IMG/VR virus record: IMGVR_UViG_3300047472_000134 | Span: 1-64,000 of that record | Reading direction: 5' to 3' (one strand) | Source of the DNA: a virus | Length of the DNA stretch: 64,000 bases | Shown: positions 38,489 to 46,088 of the stretch, piece by piece | How positions within the stretch are numbered: position 1 is the stretch's first letter | Layout of the letters: each line of letters opens with the position of its first letter | Program-made: the position numbers and the translations under genes | Notes under the pieces: generated by a model | Databases searched by the model: none | What the model saw: the letters and a program-made list of their open reading frames with translations, nothing else | What the model was told of the DNA's origin: nothing

Positions 38489-38886
38489 TGAGACGCAAAT
38501 CAAAGCTCTCCATCGACGAGCTGGAGGCCGACGAGATCAAGCTCAAGGTTCGGCTCGCTCGGATCAAGGATGAGTTGGAGGTGACGCAGGGTCTGCTTCA
38601 CCTCCACTACCGAGACCTCACCAAGCTGGTCGGGCGCACTGCCCGATCGGATCGCGTTCCAGGCGGGATCATCATCCAAGATGTGACCTTCAAGACCTGG
38701 GATCGCCGCACTCCACAGTCCGTGAGCGGTTACCGCCTAGACGGCGGCACCTCATGGACGACCATCCCCGTCACATCATCAGGGTACCAGGTCCATGACA
38801 CTCACCCAACGAGCCATGCTCCATTCCCGCCAGGGTTTCTTGGCCGAGCTGCGCCAAGCATCAGCAGCCCGTTACCTGCACGGTGA
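38488..38886 (+). CDS. hypothetical coiled-coil protein
   Basis: 132 residues; ATG overlaps the lipoprotein stop (TGATG). N-terminal coiled coil IDELEADEIKLKVRLARIKD and a helix LLHLHYRDLTKLVG, then a beta segment GGIIIQDVTFKTWDRRT. The last ~30 residues (PTSHAPFPPGFLGRAAPS) are read from DNA that is also the start of the next gene and look disordered, so the natural end may have been lost. Confidence 0.5.
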   Translation: MRRKSKLSIDELEADEIKLKVRLARIKDELEVTQGLLHLHYRDLTKLVGRTARSDRVPGGIIIQDVTFKTWDRRTPQSVSGYRLDGGTSWTTIPVTSSGYQVHDTHPTSHAPFPPGFLGRAAPSISSPLPAR

Positions 38887-39001
38887 CCGCCAAGGTCAGC
38901 AGCAGATTGGTCAAACCATCATCGGCTTAGAAGCCGGCCAGGAGATCGAGAATGATTGGACCCTGGCAATCGCGAAAAGGTTTCTGCATGGCGTATCCTA
39001 A
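38795..39001 (+). CDS. hypothetical helical protein
   Basis: 68 residues, TLTQRAMLHSRQGFLAELRQ, then QQQIGQTIIGLEAGQEIEND and a closing IAKRFLHGVS. Overlaps the previous gene by 92 bases in another frame. Ribosome site is weak. A small DNA-associated helical protein is possible but not shown. Confidence 0.45.
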   Translation: MTLTQRAMLHSRQGFLAELRQASAARYLHGDRQGQQQIGQTIIGLEAGQEIENDWTLAIAKRFLHGVS

Positions 39002-39287
39002 GCACATGTCGATTGTTGAACAGACGATCGTTTCAAAAATCATACTCTTGGCGCTCGAGAAAGCCTACACGGTCTCTGTCTTTGATGGCATGGCCTGGGC
39101 TCTCAAACGGTCAACCGACTTCGAAGCGATCACCGCTGAAGTCAACGCCACAGATCTGACGGAACTCATCTTCCACTCGGCTGCTGACCAGTCACGGATC
39201 GGGGGCGTGACGCTCATCCATGGCAACGACGAAGACGTCATTCACGACTACTCCGACAATCCCAGGACCACAGAGCTTTGTTCATGA
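38988..39287 (+). CDS. hypothetical protein
   Basis: 99 residues from ATG 38988. Starts AYPKHMSIVEQTIVSKIILL; mixed alpha/beta with FDGMAWALKRSTDFEAITAE and TLIHGNDEDVIHDYSDN. The G-N-D-x-D-V-I-x-D-Y-S element recurs in small phage proteins. Overlaps the previous gene by 14 bases. Confidence 0.55.
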   Translation: MAYPKHMSIVEQTIVSKIILLALEKAYTVSVFDGMAWALKRSTDFEAITAEVNATDLTELIFHSAADQSRIGGVTLIHGNDEDVIHDYSDNPRTTELCS

Positions 39288-39463
39288 TTTTCGTGATCGC
39301 TCCAGGTACTGGCGAACTTGTCCCAAAACGGGACGTAACTCAGATGCGCCTCCCCCTTCGAACAGGGTGGGACGGCTGGGCGGTCAAGGATAAGTCAACC
39401 GGCCAGCTCCACAAATTCCGCACTTACAGACGGCTGAAAGCCTTCCTGAAAGAGCACGTTTAA
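39284..39463 (+). CDS. hypothetical basic protein
   Basis: 59 residues from ATG 39284 (ATGA overlap). IFVIAPGTGELVPKRDVTQM and GWDGWAVKDKSTGQLHKFRT then YRRLKAFLKEHV. Basic C-terminus. Ends before a terminator. Confidence 0.5.
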   Translation: MIFVIAPGTGELVPKRDVTQMRLPLRTGWDGWAVKDKSTGQLHKFRTYRRLKAFLKEHV

Positions 39464-39487
39464 CACGACCAAATCTCGTCAATTCAA

Positions 39488-39511
39488 CCCGCCCCTGAGG
39501 CGGGTTTTTTT
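39488..39511 (+). terminator. terminator
   Basis: CCCGCC-CCTGA-GGCGGG followed by TTTTTTT. Strong terminator separating the small-gene unit from the DUF7227-like gene. Confidence 0.85.
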
Positions 39512-39528
39512 ATGTCGATAGGATCTCG

Positions 39529-40266
39529 ATGAACTTCAGCCTGACGAAAATCAGCAGAAATCAAAAGCTTGGCCCTATGCCGGCCGCAACCTCAGCTCGA
39601 TCAACCTGCCCGACCTCTTGCCCACTTAAAGGGGCAGGCGGCTGCTACGCCGAGCATGGCCCAATGGCCATATTCTGGGGCAAGGTTGATCGTGGTGAGG
39701 CTGGCACTAACTTTGACGTCTTTGTTAAGGAAGTCGAGCAGCTGCCACGTCGCCAAATGTGGCGCTACGGTCAGGCTGGAGACCTTCCTGGCGAAGGAGA
39801 TTTGATCGACCGCGAGCAGATGTTAAGACTCGCAAAAGCAAACCGTGGTAGACCTGTCATAGCTTTCACGCATAAGCCTATAACAGACGAAAACCTTGAG
39901 ACACTGCAGCTCGCCCAGAGGTTAGGTTTCAGTGTCAACTTGTCGGCGAATAACGTTGATCACGCCGATGAACTGGCTGTCCACGGACTGAATGTTGTGG
40001 TTGTTTTGCCTAGTGAGTACGAAAAGCTTTCATCGGAAACGATGACAGAGTATCGGGCTAGATTGAACCAATTACCGAAACGAACACCAGCAGGGCAGAG
40101 GATCGCTGTCTGCCCCGCTACTTACACGGAGACCACATGCCATCAGTGCGGCGTCTGCGCGAGTACCGAGAAGAGGTCAGCTGTCATCGGGTTTCCAGCA
40201 CACGGGACCAAGAAGCGACAGGTCTCGACTATGGCCCGAAGGTTAGAACCTGTGCCGGCTGGATAA
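39529..40266 (+). CDS. DUF7227-like cysteine-rich protein
   Basis: 245 residues. N-terminal cluster RSTCPTSCPLKGAGGCYAEH (three Cys), then MWRYGQAGDLPGEGD, PVIAFTHKP and a later Cys cluster CPATYTETTCHQCGVC. The W-R-Y-G-Q-A-G-D-L-P and C-P-x-S-C-P-x-x-x-x-G-C-Y-A elements define a family common on phages and plasmids; a radical-SAM-like or iron-sulphur role has been suggested by the Cys spacing, but function is unproven. No clear ribosome site (AGGATCTCG). Confidence 0.68.
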   Translation: MNFSLTKISRNQKLGPMPAATSARSTCPTSCPLKGAGGCYAEHGPMAIFWGKVDRGEAGTNFDVFVKEVEQLPRRQMWRYGQAGDLPGEGDLIDREQMLRLAKANRGRPVIAFTHKPITDENLETLQLAQRLGFSVNLSANNVDHADELAVHGLNVVVVLPSEYEKLSSETMTEYRARLNQLPKRTPAGQRIAVCPATYTETTCHQCGVCASTEKRSAVIGFPAHGTKKRQVSTMARRLEPVPAG

Positions 40267-40282
40267 GAAGGAGATTAGGGGA

Positions 40283-40513
40283 ATGTTACACATGAGTGTC
40301 TTCATTCAGCCAGAGGTGGCCGCGGCCATACTGGACGTCATAGATGAGCTCTCGTCCGAGATCGACCTCTATTACGAAGACGACAACCTCGCAGCTGCAA
40401 CACCCGCCTTCACCAAAATGGAGAAGCTGGTGAAGATGCTGGAGTCCGCCGGCTACACCGCACCGGACAGCTACCATCACATCATAGGCCGATATCGAAA
40501 GTTTGTGAACTAG
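40283..40513 (+). CDS. hypothetical helical protein
   Basis: 76 residues (an ATG at 40292 is also in frame). Helical and acidic: FIQPEVAAAILDVIDELSSE, then AFTKMEKLVKMLESAGYT. GGAG and AGGGG lie upstream of the first and second ATG. No family recognised. Confidence 0.55.
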   Translation: MLHMSVFIQPEVAAAILDVIDELSSEIDLYYEDDNLAAATPAFTKMEKLVKMLESAGYTAPDSYHHIIGRYRKFVN

Positions 40514-40585
40514 GAATTTATTCCTTGCTCGCTGCCCGCCTCCCATGTAGAACAAATCGTGTCCAACAGACAGGGGGTGGAAAAA

Positions 40586-40669
40586 ATGTCGTCTAAGAAA
40601 AACCCACTATTGCATGATTTTCAAATCGCCGTTATAGAGCCGTTCGCCCCCAAGGTTACGAAATGTTAA
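40586..40669 (+). CDS. possible 27-residue peptide
   Basis: Starts MSSKKNPLLHDFQIAVIEPF, with GGGGGTGG 6 bases upstream. The stop overlaps the next ATG by 7 bases. Both lie in what would otherwise be a 350-base gap. Confidence 0.35.
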   Translation: MSSKKNPLLHDFQIAVIEPFAPKVTKC

Positions 40670-40794
40670 TCACTTCGGGACCGCTCATATCGGACTTCGT
40701 GATCGCTGCAATGACTAAAAACATCGAAGAATATCAACGTCGTAGCGTCGAACGTCTTGACCGACTTTTGTCGGAGGAGGCAAAGGGCATCTAA
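40663..40794 (+). CDS. possible 43-residue protein
   Basis: Starts MLITSGPLISDFVIAAMTKN and ends in a charged helix (EEYQRRSVERLDRLLSEEAKG). The C-terminal helix has clear coding character. AAGG lies 8 bases upstream. Confidence 0.45.
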   Translation: MLITSGPLISDFVIAAMTKNIEEYQRRSVERLDRLLSEEAKGI

Positions 40795-40862
40795 GAGCCC
40801 CCATTAGTTGGCCCTTGGCTAACGGCATTGATGAATGTGCTCGCTCTGCGGGTGATCAGGCC

Positions 40863-41264
40863 GTGAAGAAGGGAAAACGATTGGATTATAAACAACTCGA
40901 GCGACTGAACCTGGCGGTGGCACGGTTCCGGGAATTGTACCCGGACGCCCCATTACTCACGTTCCAAGTCTTTCTCGATGTCGCGTTACATCCAGGGACA
41001 TCGTCCGTGGATTTGATACGCAGAACAGGCGCGTCTCAATCCGCCATCAGTAGACATTTGGTCTTGCTTTCGACCTGGACTTGGCAGGGCACACGGCCGA
41101 GTCTTGAACTAATCGAAATGCGACCGAACACATCCGCGAGGAAGGTTCCTTTTCTGACGCAGAAAGGGGTCGGCTTGGCGTGTGCTTTGATGAAGACAGT
41201 AGAGCCTGAACTGACGATAACAGCAGCCGATTTCGCAACCCACTTAGCGAAGGCCGACCACTGA
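40863..41264 (+). CDS. MarR-like winged-helix regulator
   Basis: 133 residues from GTG 40863; the frame is open from TTG 40815. Contains a winged helix: LLTFQVFLDVALHPGTSSVD, then LIRRTGASQSAISRHLVLLS (helix-turn-helix), a wing with LIEMRPNTSARKVPFLTQKG and a dimerising helix. MarR-type proteins repress by binding palindromes. Upstream of the next gene lie two palindromes that could be its targets. No ligand pocket can be judged. Confidence 0.68.
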   Translation: MKKGKRLDYKQLERLNLAVARFRELYPDAPLLTFQVFLDVALHPGTSSVDLIRRTGASQSAISRHLVLLSTWTWQGTRPSLELIEMRPNTSARKVPFLTQKGVGLACALMKTVEPELTITAADFATHLAKADH

Positions 41265-41281
41265 GGAGGAGTTGAATGAAG

Positions 41282-41319
41282 CATTGATACCAATGAATTC
41301 AGACTGAGTTGAATCAGTC
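41282..41319. promoter_or_regulatory. tandem operator-like palindromes
   Basis: CATTG-ATAC-CAATG (41282-41295) and GACTGA-GTTGAA-TCAGTC (41302-41319), two perfect inverted repeats in the gap between the two HTH genes, about 70 bases before the second. Likely targets of one or both regulators. Confidence 0.6.
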
Positions 41320-41389
41320 GAGGGGTGAAAAATCAATCATTCGTCGCCATCTCCAGGGTCAGGAACCGGATGGCTTACAAGGAACGTTT

Positions 41390-41827
41390 ATGACGACCAA
41401 TACCGCATGGCATGCCGCCGCCCTCTATGATATCGAGAACACCAGCCTAACGGTGGCCGAGATCGCAACGAAATATGGGCGGTCCAGCAGTACGATCGAT
41501 AAGCTCATCTTCACGAGCGGTGTCGTTCGCAAGTACCCAAATACCCGCCGCGGTCCAAAGCGCCGAGAGAATGGTCTCCCGCTCTCGCGTGAACACGTAG
41601 CGCTTGGCATTCGCCTTGGCATGGCTCGAGGGGTCGAGAAGCCACAGGTGTATGCTGATCGTCTAGGTGTCAGCCCGATCGTCTTGGCCAACATGGAAGC
41701 TGGCCTCCACGATTTTCAACTCAGCCAGATCCTCAAGATCTCGGCAATGATCGGCCAGCCGATTGGCGAGCTGATCCAATCCTTCGACAAGAACCTGTAT
41801 CAAGGGAGAACGAATGCCCGTAATTAA
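41390..41827 (+). CDS. double HTH regulator
   Basis: 145 residues from ATG 41390 with AAGGAA 6 bases upstream. Two HTH-like regions: a homeodomain-style LTVAEIATKYGRSSSTIDKL near residues 21-40, and an XRE-like KPQVYADRLGVSPIVLANME near 84-103 followed by LSQILKISAMIGQPIGELIQ. Linker RGPKRR is basic. A transcription factor controlling early or middle genes is likely. Overlaps the next gene by 14 bases. Confidence 0.65.
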   Translation: MTTNTAWHAAALYDIENTSLTVAEIATKYGRSSSTIDKLIFTSGVVRKYPNTRRGPKRRENGLPLSREHVALGIRLGMARGVEKPQVYADRLGVSPIVLANMEAGLHDFQLSQILKISAMIGQPIGELIQSFDKNLYQGRTNARN

Positions 41828-42029
41828 AAGTCACGAGGAATACTTCCAGATTGTGCGGGAGTTCAATTTAGCTCCCCAGTGGCGCCAGGAACTCCTGATC
41901 ACGGGGTTTCTGCTGACTAAGTGCAAAGACATGCAGCCGATGAATGTTCGGCTTCGACTTCAGCGATTTTGGGACAGACAGGCACATCGACTCGGCGTGA
42001 GCGTCGGGGAGTTGAAGACCTGGAGCTGA
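41814..42029 (+). CDS. hypothetical helical protein
   Basis: 71 residues: KSHEEYFQIVREFNLAPQWR, then QELLITGFLLTKCKDMQPM and QRFWDRQAHRLGVSVGELK. The final segment could be an HTH-like helix pair. Coupled to the double HTH gene, so possibly its co-regulator. Confidence 0.5.
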   Translation: MPVIKSHEEYFQIVREFNLAPQWRQELLITGFLLTKCKDMQPMNVRLRLQRFWDRQAHRLGVSVGELKTWS

Positions 42030-42047
42030 GCTCCCATATCTACCACT

Positions 42048-42242
42048 ATGCAAACGAAAACACAATTTATACAACGCCGCGACGAGCTTCTAGCAGAGGC
42101 GAACCGCGACGGCGTTTGGGATTCCAAACGCTATGATGAGATCCAGGATCTCATGAAGAGGATCGACTTAGTCCCTGACGACCCGATCCCAGATCAGCAA
42201 GAGTTGGACCTCCCAGAGGTCAAGCCAAAGAAGGCCCGATAG
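42048..42242 (+). CDS. hypothetical charged protein
   Basis: 64 residues, a helical and then Pro-rich acidic protein: QTKTQFIQRRDELLAEANRD, then PDDPIPDQQELDLPEVKPKK. Runs directly into a terminator. Confidence 0.5.
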   Translation: MQTKTQFIQRRDELLAEANRDGVWDSKRYDEIQDLMKRIDLVPDDPIPDQQELDLPEVKPKKAR

Positions 42243-42266
42243 AAGTTCTATCGGGCCTTTTCTTTT
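42231..42266 (+). terminator. terminator
   Basis: AAGGCCCGATAGAA and TTCTATCGGGCCTT form a 14-bp stem with almost no loop, followed by TTCTTTT. The stem includes the stop codon of the upstream gene. Confidence 0.85.
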
Positions 42267-42381
42267 GCCCAGCGGACGGTGGCACATAACATCCGCAACT
42301 AGGGTCGGGGTTTCGGACCTTTCTCCTGATGACCTGGTCGTCTAGCTCGGACGTGAAACGAGCTTTCTCTCTCTAAAGGAT

Positions 42382-42705
42382 ATGAAAATGAGAATACTCT
42401 TTGAGGTTCTCGAGCGCGATCGCTTTGAGATCTACGATCCTTGCATCCCCGCAGCAGCCGAAACGGCGAAGATCATTGCCGAGAGTGCGACATATGACAC
42501 TCTGCGGATCCTGAAATTCTGCCCTGCCACACTGGCGATCATAGATATGACCGCCGAGATGTACGAGGAGTACCGTGGCGACCACAGTGAGGACGCGCCA
42601 CTGTGGGTTAAGTTGCAGTCCGATTTTGATATCCGGGCTGCAGAAGAGGCCAAAGACGCACGCGACTGGCAGCGTCATGTGAAGAGCCTTAGTCGTGCAG
42701 CTTAG
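42382..42705 (+). CDS. hypothetical protein
   Basis: 107 residues with AAAGGAT 5 bases upstream. Mixed alpha/beta: RILFEVLERDRFEIYDPCIP, AETAKIIAESATYDTLRILK and a charged C-terminal helix. The last 17 bases overlap the convergent gene on the other strand. No family recognised. Confidence 0.55.
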   Translation: MKMRILFEVLERDRFEIYDPCIPAAAETAKIIAESATYDTLRILKFCPATLAIIDMTAEMYEEYRGDHSEDAPLWVKLQSDFDIRAAEEAKDARDWQRHVKSLSRAA

Positions 42706-43018
42706 CGGCCTTGGACTTCAACTCGGAGACGGGCATCGTCCGACCTTTCGAGAGGTTGCCCCTCTTTTTGATGAACCGGCGAGGGTTCAATTTTCCCTCT
42801 TCGTCGGTGAGCGCATCAGCCAATCTAGTTGGCAAGAACCCAAGCGTGTTCAGTTTAAAAACGTCTTCGACAAGCCGATCGAAGATCTCAAGCGCTTCAT
42901 TCCGTTCTATCACAATCTGCTCCTGAATAGCGGCCTGCTCGAGCTCAGCTCTCTGCTGCTGAAGCACTGCGATCTTCTGATCGAGATCTACCAGCTTAGA
43001 CAAACTGTCTGGCTTCAT
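42689..43018 (-). CDS. coiled-coil protein with basic C-terminus, opposite strand
   Basis: 109 residues on the minus strand. N-terminal coiled coil (SKLVDLDQKIAVLQQQRAEL, EQAAIQEQIVIERNEALEIF) and a basic C-terminal part with RRFIKKRGNLSKGRTM. A coiled coil followed by a basic tail resembles small nucleoid-associated proteins, but no H-NS DNA-binding motif is visible. AGGAG is 8 bases before the ATG, a strong reason to accept it. It starts back to back with the helicase gene. Confidence 0.6.
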   Translation of the reverse strand: MKPDSLSKLVDLDQKIAVLQQQRAELEQAAIQEQIVIERNEALEIFDRLVEDVFKLNTLGFLPTRLADALTDEEGKLNPRRFIKKRGNLSKGRTMPVSELKSKAAKLHD

Positions 43019-43031
43019 TATGGAAACTCCT

Positions 43032-44462
43032 ATGACTGATGCAACTTTACGAACCGACCAGGTGGCCGATCTTGCGTTTTACATGGCAAACCCAAAGTGC
43101 CTAAATTTATCGCACGCCGGGACTGGAAAAACACCGTCAGTCTGCGTCATGCAATACTTCATGTGGACGCAGAATGGTGTTGGGACTGTATGGGCACAAC
43201 CTAAATCCCTACTCAAGAAAAACAAGCGTGAACTGCTGCGTTTTACCGACTTTACTGACGCCGATGTGGCAATTGTAGACGGCACTCCGAAGCAGGTTGA
43301 GAAGGCCCTCAACTCAGGCGCGAAGGTTTTTCTAATGGGCTTCCGCCGGCTTACTCTCTGCTGGCGGCAGCTACCTAGCTATGTGAAAGCCGTCCACGTC
43401 GACGAATTTCACATGGGCTACAAGAGCGCAGACTCCCAGAACTCACTGGCGCTCTTCAAAATGTTTGACAGCGGGCGGATGACGCACTTCATCCCAATGA
43501 CCGGAACACTTATCGACGGCAAACTGACGTCAGCTTATCCGGCCATTCGCGTCGTCGAACCGCGATACTATATGTCCCATGAGAACTTTCTACTATACCA
43601 TGGGATTAAAGACTTAGACGGAAAGGTGGTCGCTTGGAAGAACCACGAGAAGCTGTCCAAGATCTTCGGCCGACACGCAATCCTTCGAACCTTTGCCAGT
43701 GTCCATGGTGAACAGGAGGTCGTCCATATTCCAGAGATGGTGGATATGGAGGACAAGCAGAGGTTTTACTACGACAAATTTCACGACGACGCTGTACTGG
43801 AACTCGAGAACTTCTACCTGGACGGGACACTGCCAGGCGTAGCGTTTACCCGAGCCCGCCAGCTCATGGAACACCCGATCGAGTTCCCAGACCTGGCCAA
43901 CCCTGGCCAGTTCATCGACATCCTGAAGGGCGAACCGACTGGCAAGGAAGAGCGGCTCAAGGTTCACTTCGAAGAGCACTATCTCAACGAGAAGCCGCTC
44001 ATCATCTTCACGCCTCTGATTCCGCAGCAGAACCGCGTAGCAAAGCTGCTTGAGCAAGCTGGCATCAGCTACGTGGTCATCAACGGCTCGATCACTCAGA
44101 AACAGCGTGACGCCAACAGCGATGCCTTCGAAGAGGGCAGGGTGCAGGCGGTCCTCGGAACGCCGATGACAGCGTCGTTCGGCTACAACTGGCAATTCAG
44201 CGGGAAGAAGGAGGTGGAGCACATGATCTTCACCTCGCTCGACTTCAGCGATGCCACTTTCGTCCAGGCTCGACAGCGAGCCATTCGTGGCAAGCGGTCC
44301 TCGCCGCTGCGGCTCACGACGCTGGAGTACATCAGCTCTCTCGACCAGCACATCTGCAGCATCATCTACCGGAAGAGCAAGGATGCCAACAAGGTCGATC
44401 CTTCTCGACCTGTTCTCCAACTGTCTGGCTTCGAAGAGAAGAAAGAAAAACTCGCTGCTTGA
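43032..44462 (+). CDS. SF2 (SNF2-like) helicase
   Basis: 476 residues from ATG 43032 (an ATG at 43020 is in frame). Motifs: Q-like TLRTDQVADLAFYMANP, Walker A NLSHAGTGKTPS, motif Ia VWAQPKSLLKKNK, motif II HVDEFHMG (variant DEFH), motif III MTGTLIDGK, then helicase C: IIFTPLIPQQNRVAKLLEQA, VLGTPMTASFGYNWQ, and motif VI FVQARQRAIRGKRSS. The fold is that of SNF2 enzymes that remodel or translocate on dsDNA. It is the last gene before a palindrome site and the replication module, so a role in replication restart or late transcription is likely. Confidence 0.82.
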   Translation: MTDATLRTDQVADLAFYMANPKCLNLSHAGTGKTPSVCVMQYFMWTQNGVGTVWAQPKSLLKKNKRELLRFTDFTDADVAIVDGTPKQVEKALNSGAKVFLMGFRRLTLCWRQLPSYVKAVHVDEFHMGYKSADSQNSLALFKMFDSGRMTHFIPMTGTLIDGKLTSAYPAIRVVEPRYYMSHENFLLYHGIKDLDGKVVAWKNHEKLSKIFGRHAILRTFASVHGEQEVVHIPEMVDMEDKQRFYYDKFHDDAVLELENFYLDGTLPGVAFTRARQLMEHPIEFPDLANPGQFIDILKGEPTGKEERLKVHFEEHYLNEKPLIIFTPLIPQQNRVAKLLEQAGISYVVINGSITQKQRDANSDAFEEGRVQAVLGTPMTASFGYNWQFSGKKEVEHMIFTSLDFSDATFVQARQRAIRGKRSSPLRLTTLEYISSLDQHICSIIYRKSKDANKVDPSRPVLQLSGFEEKKEKLAA

Positions 44463-44475
44463 GTATTACTTACTC
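44461..44475. promoter_or_regulatory. GAGTA-N5-TACTC palindrome, site 6
   Basis: GAGTA-TTACT-TACTC, overlapping the helicase stop codon, followed by TCGCACGAGAG. Identical to site 3. Lies 106 bases before the next ATG. Confidence 0.8.
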
Positions 44476-44500
44476 TCGCACGAGAGGGCTAAAATTCCGG

Positions 44501-44558
44501 ACTTAGACATGCCAAATAACCATCACCCACTGCGGTGGTGTGAGTGAAACTTAGACAG
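44501..44558 (+). promoter_or_regulatory. paired ACTTAGACA motifs
   Basis: ACTTAGACAT at 44501-44510 and ACTTAGACAG at 44549-44558. The 9-mer also occurs at 51876 and, on the minus strand, at 14393. All copies are in gaps upstream of genes; here the second is 23 bases before the ATG. Confidence 0.4.
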
Positions 44559-44581
44559 AAACAGAGACAGGAACTTAAAGA

Positions 44582-45292
44582 ATGAGCAATCAGTCAATCG
44601 CAGAAGCAATGGCAGCAGCACAGGCAGCAGCAGCGAACTACACCCCGCCGGCCAACGTTCCGGCCCAGGCGTCTGGTTCGACGGCTGTTGGCGCACCGGT
44701 CGCATCCGGCGCTCCTCTCGGCCTGGATGACATGCTGGGTGGCGGCGTATCCGTCGACGGCTGGATCAAGCTGACCGCGGACGGCATCAAGGTTGGTGAC
44801 AAGACCAAGCCCCTCGACACCATCGTCGTCTACCTCGACATGGCCTCGATCGCGTACAACTTCTCGATCAAGTACAATCTGAATGGCCAGGCCATTTACC
44901 ACAAGACGTACGATCGCGTGACGGACGCACAGGGTGGCCCGTGGATCTCCACGATCCAGAAGTCACAGTCTATCGACCCGAAGGCCTACGAGTACCGCTC
45001 CGCTGAGATCCCGCTCGTCGTTGCAGAAGCGATCCCGTCCAAGACGGCTGGCGAGAATGCCGCCGAACCGGGTGACAAGCTGGGCCTCGCGCTGTCCACC
45101 ACGGGCTGGGCGAAGTTCCAGGACTTCATCCGCAACCTCGGTCGCCAGCAGATCGATGCCAAGATCGGCGTCGTGAAGTTCACCCTCGGCTACGAGACAA
45201 AGAAGAAGGCTGGCGTGAACGACTGGGGCGTGCCGACCTTCCTCAATATCGAGGAAGTCGACGTGATCCCGGAACTGGGAACGGTTCACTAA
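44582..45292 (+). CDS. candidate single-stranded DNA-binding protein
   Basis: 236 residues. The N-terminal ~45 residues are Ala/Gln/Pro-rich and disordered (AMAAAQAAAANYTPPANVPA). The rest is beta-rich: LDTIVVYLDMASIAYNFSIK, GQAIYHKTYDRVTDAQGGPW, then AEIPLVVAEAIP, and DAKIGVVKFTLGYETKKK. First gene of the replication module, just before the exonuclease and polymerase, where many phages keep their ssDNA-binding protein. No OB-fold signature can be proven by eye, so this is a position-based call. Followed by a terminator-like hairpin, which would give a short abundant transcript. Confidence 0.55.
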   Translation: MSNQSIAEAMAAAQAAAANYTPPANVPAQASGSTAVGAPVASGAPLGLDDMLGGGVSVDGWIKLTADGIKVGDKTKPLDTIVVYLDMASIAYNFSIKYNLNGQAIYHKTYDRVTDAQGGPWISTIQKSQSIDPKAYEYRSAEIPLVVAEAIPSKTAGENAAEPGDKLGLALSTTGWAKFQDFIRNLGRQQIDAKIGVVKFTLGYETKKKAGVNDWGVPTFLNIEEVDVIPELGTVH

Positions 45293-45307
45293 GGACCAAT
45301 CCAGAGA

Positions 45308-45331
45308 GGGCGGCGAGAGCCGCCCTTTTCT
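45308..45331 (+). terminator. terminator / attenuator before exonuclease gene
   Basis: GGGCGGC-GAGA-GCCGCCC followed by TTTTC. It lies between the candidate SSB gene and the exonuclease gene, which lacks another promoter, so it probably acts as a partial terminator. Confidence 0.75.
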
Positions 45332-45347
45332 TTGAGGAGATTTCCCA

Positions 45348-46088
45348 ATGCTGACCATCATTGATGGCAACAACTTCTTCCGCCGGCTGATCGAATTCGA
45401 CGGCAAAGACGCCCGCTCGGTCCTGAACGATTTCCTCACCCCCCGCAAAGAGACGATCGTCGTCTGGGATGGTGCCAAGGGGTCGCAGCGCCGACGAGCT
45501 GTCTACCCTCAATACAAGACGAACCGAGGGCCGCTCGACAAGGACATCAGCGTCCAGTTCAACATGATCGTCGCGATCCTCGCCTACTGCGACGTCATCC
45601 AGATCTTCCATCCGGAATACGAGGGTGACGATGTCGTAGCCATGCTGGCCCGAGACTACGCCAGCAAGGGACGCGAGGTTTACATCGACAGCACCGACCA
45701 GGACTTCCTGCAGATCGTCGGGGAGTATCCAAAGCTGGTCACAGCACGGGCCAACCCGAAGGTCGAGCCTCGGCTCACGAAGCTCTACAAAATCTGGATC
45801 GGTGACCAGTCGGACAAGATCTCAGGCATCCCTGGCTTTGGCCAGAAGACCTGGGACGAAACCGATATCTCGGAGCTTGAGCGGATGACCCGCAAGGCGA
45901 TCGAGACTGGCGAGATTGATGACATCGGCCTGCCAGGCCGCTGCAAACCCACTGCGGAGCTGCTCCGTACCCTCGACGAAATCATCTCGTTCTACCCCGT
46001 CCCGTTGGACGAGGTCATGCAGAACGTCGTGATCGGCAAGCCTGATTACCAGCGGGCCGACGCGTACCTGAAGGAATTCCTCCTGTGA
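45348..46088 (+). CDS. 5'-3' exonuclease (FEN/T5 type)
   Basis: 246 residues. Metal-binding residues of the FEN fold: TIIDGNNF, TIVVWDGAKG, EYEGDDVVAML, STDQDFLQI and then GDQSDKISGIPGFGQKT, the helix-hairpin-helix that binds DNA. The enzyme removes 5' flaps or RNA primers during replication. It has GAGGAG before the ATG and overlaps the polymerase gene by 4 bases, so the pair supplies the 5' nuclease that the polymerase itself lacks. Confidence 0.9.
   Translation: MLTIIDGNNFFRRLIEFDGKDARSVLNDFLTPRKETIVVWDGAKGSQRRRAVYPQYKTNRGPLDKDISVQFNMIVAILAYCDVIQIFHPEYEGDDVVAMLARDYASKGREVYIDSTDQDFLQIVGEYPKLVTARANPKVEPRLTKLYKIWIGDQSDKISGIPGFGQKTWDETDISELERMTRKAIETGEIDDIGLPGRCKPTAELLRTLDEIISFYPVPLDEVMQNVVIGKPDYQRADAYLKEFLL

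Noticed and set aside
42695-43039. Plus-strand 114-codon frame overlapping the coiled-coil gene
   Set aside because: The minus-strand gene has AGGAG 8 bases before its ATG and a clean coiled coil; the plus frame lacks both.
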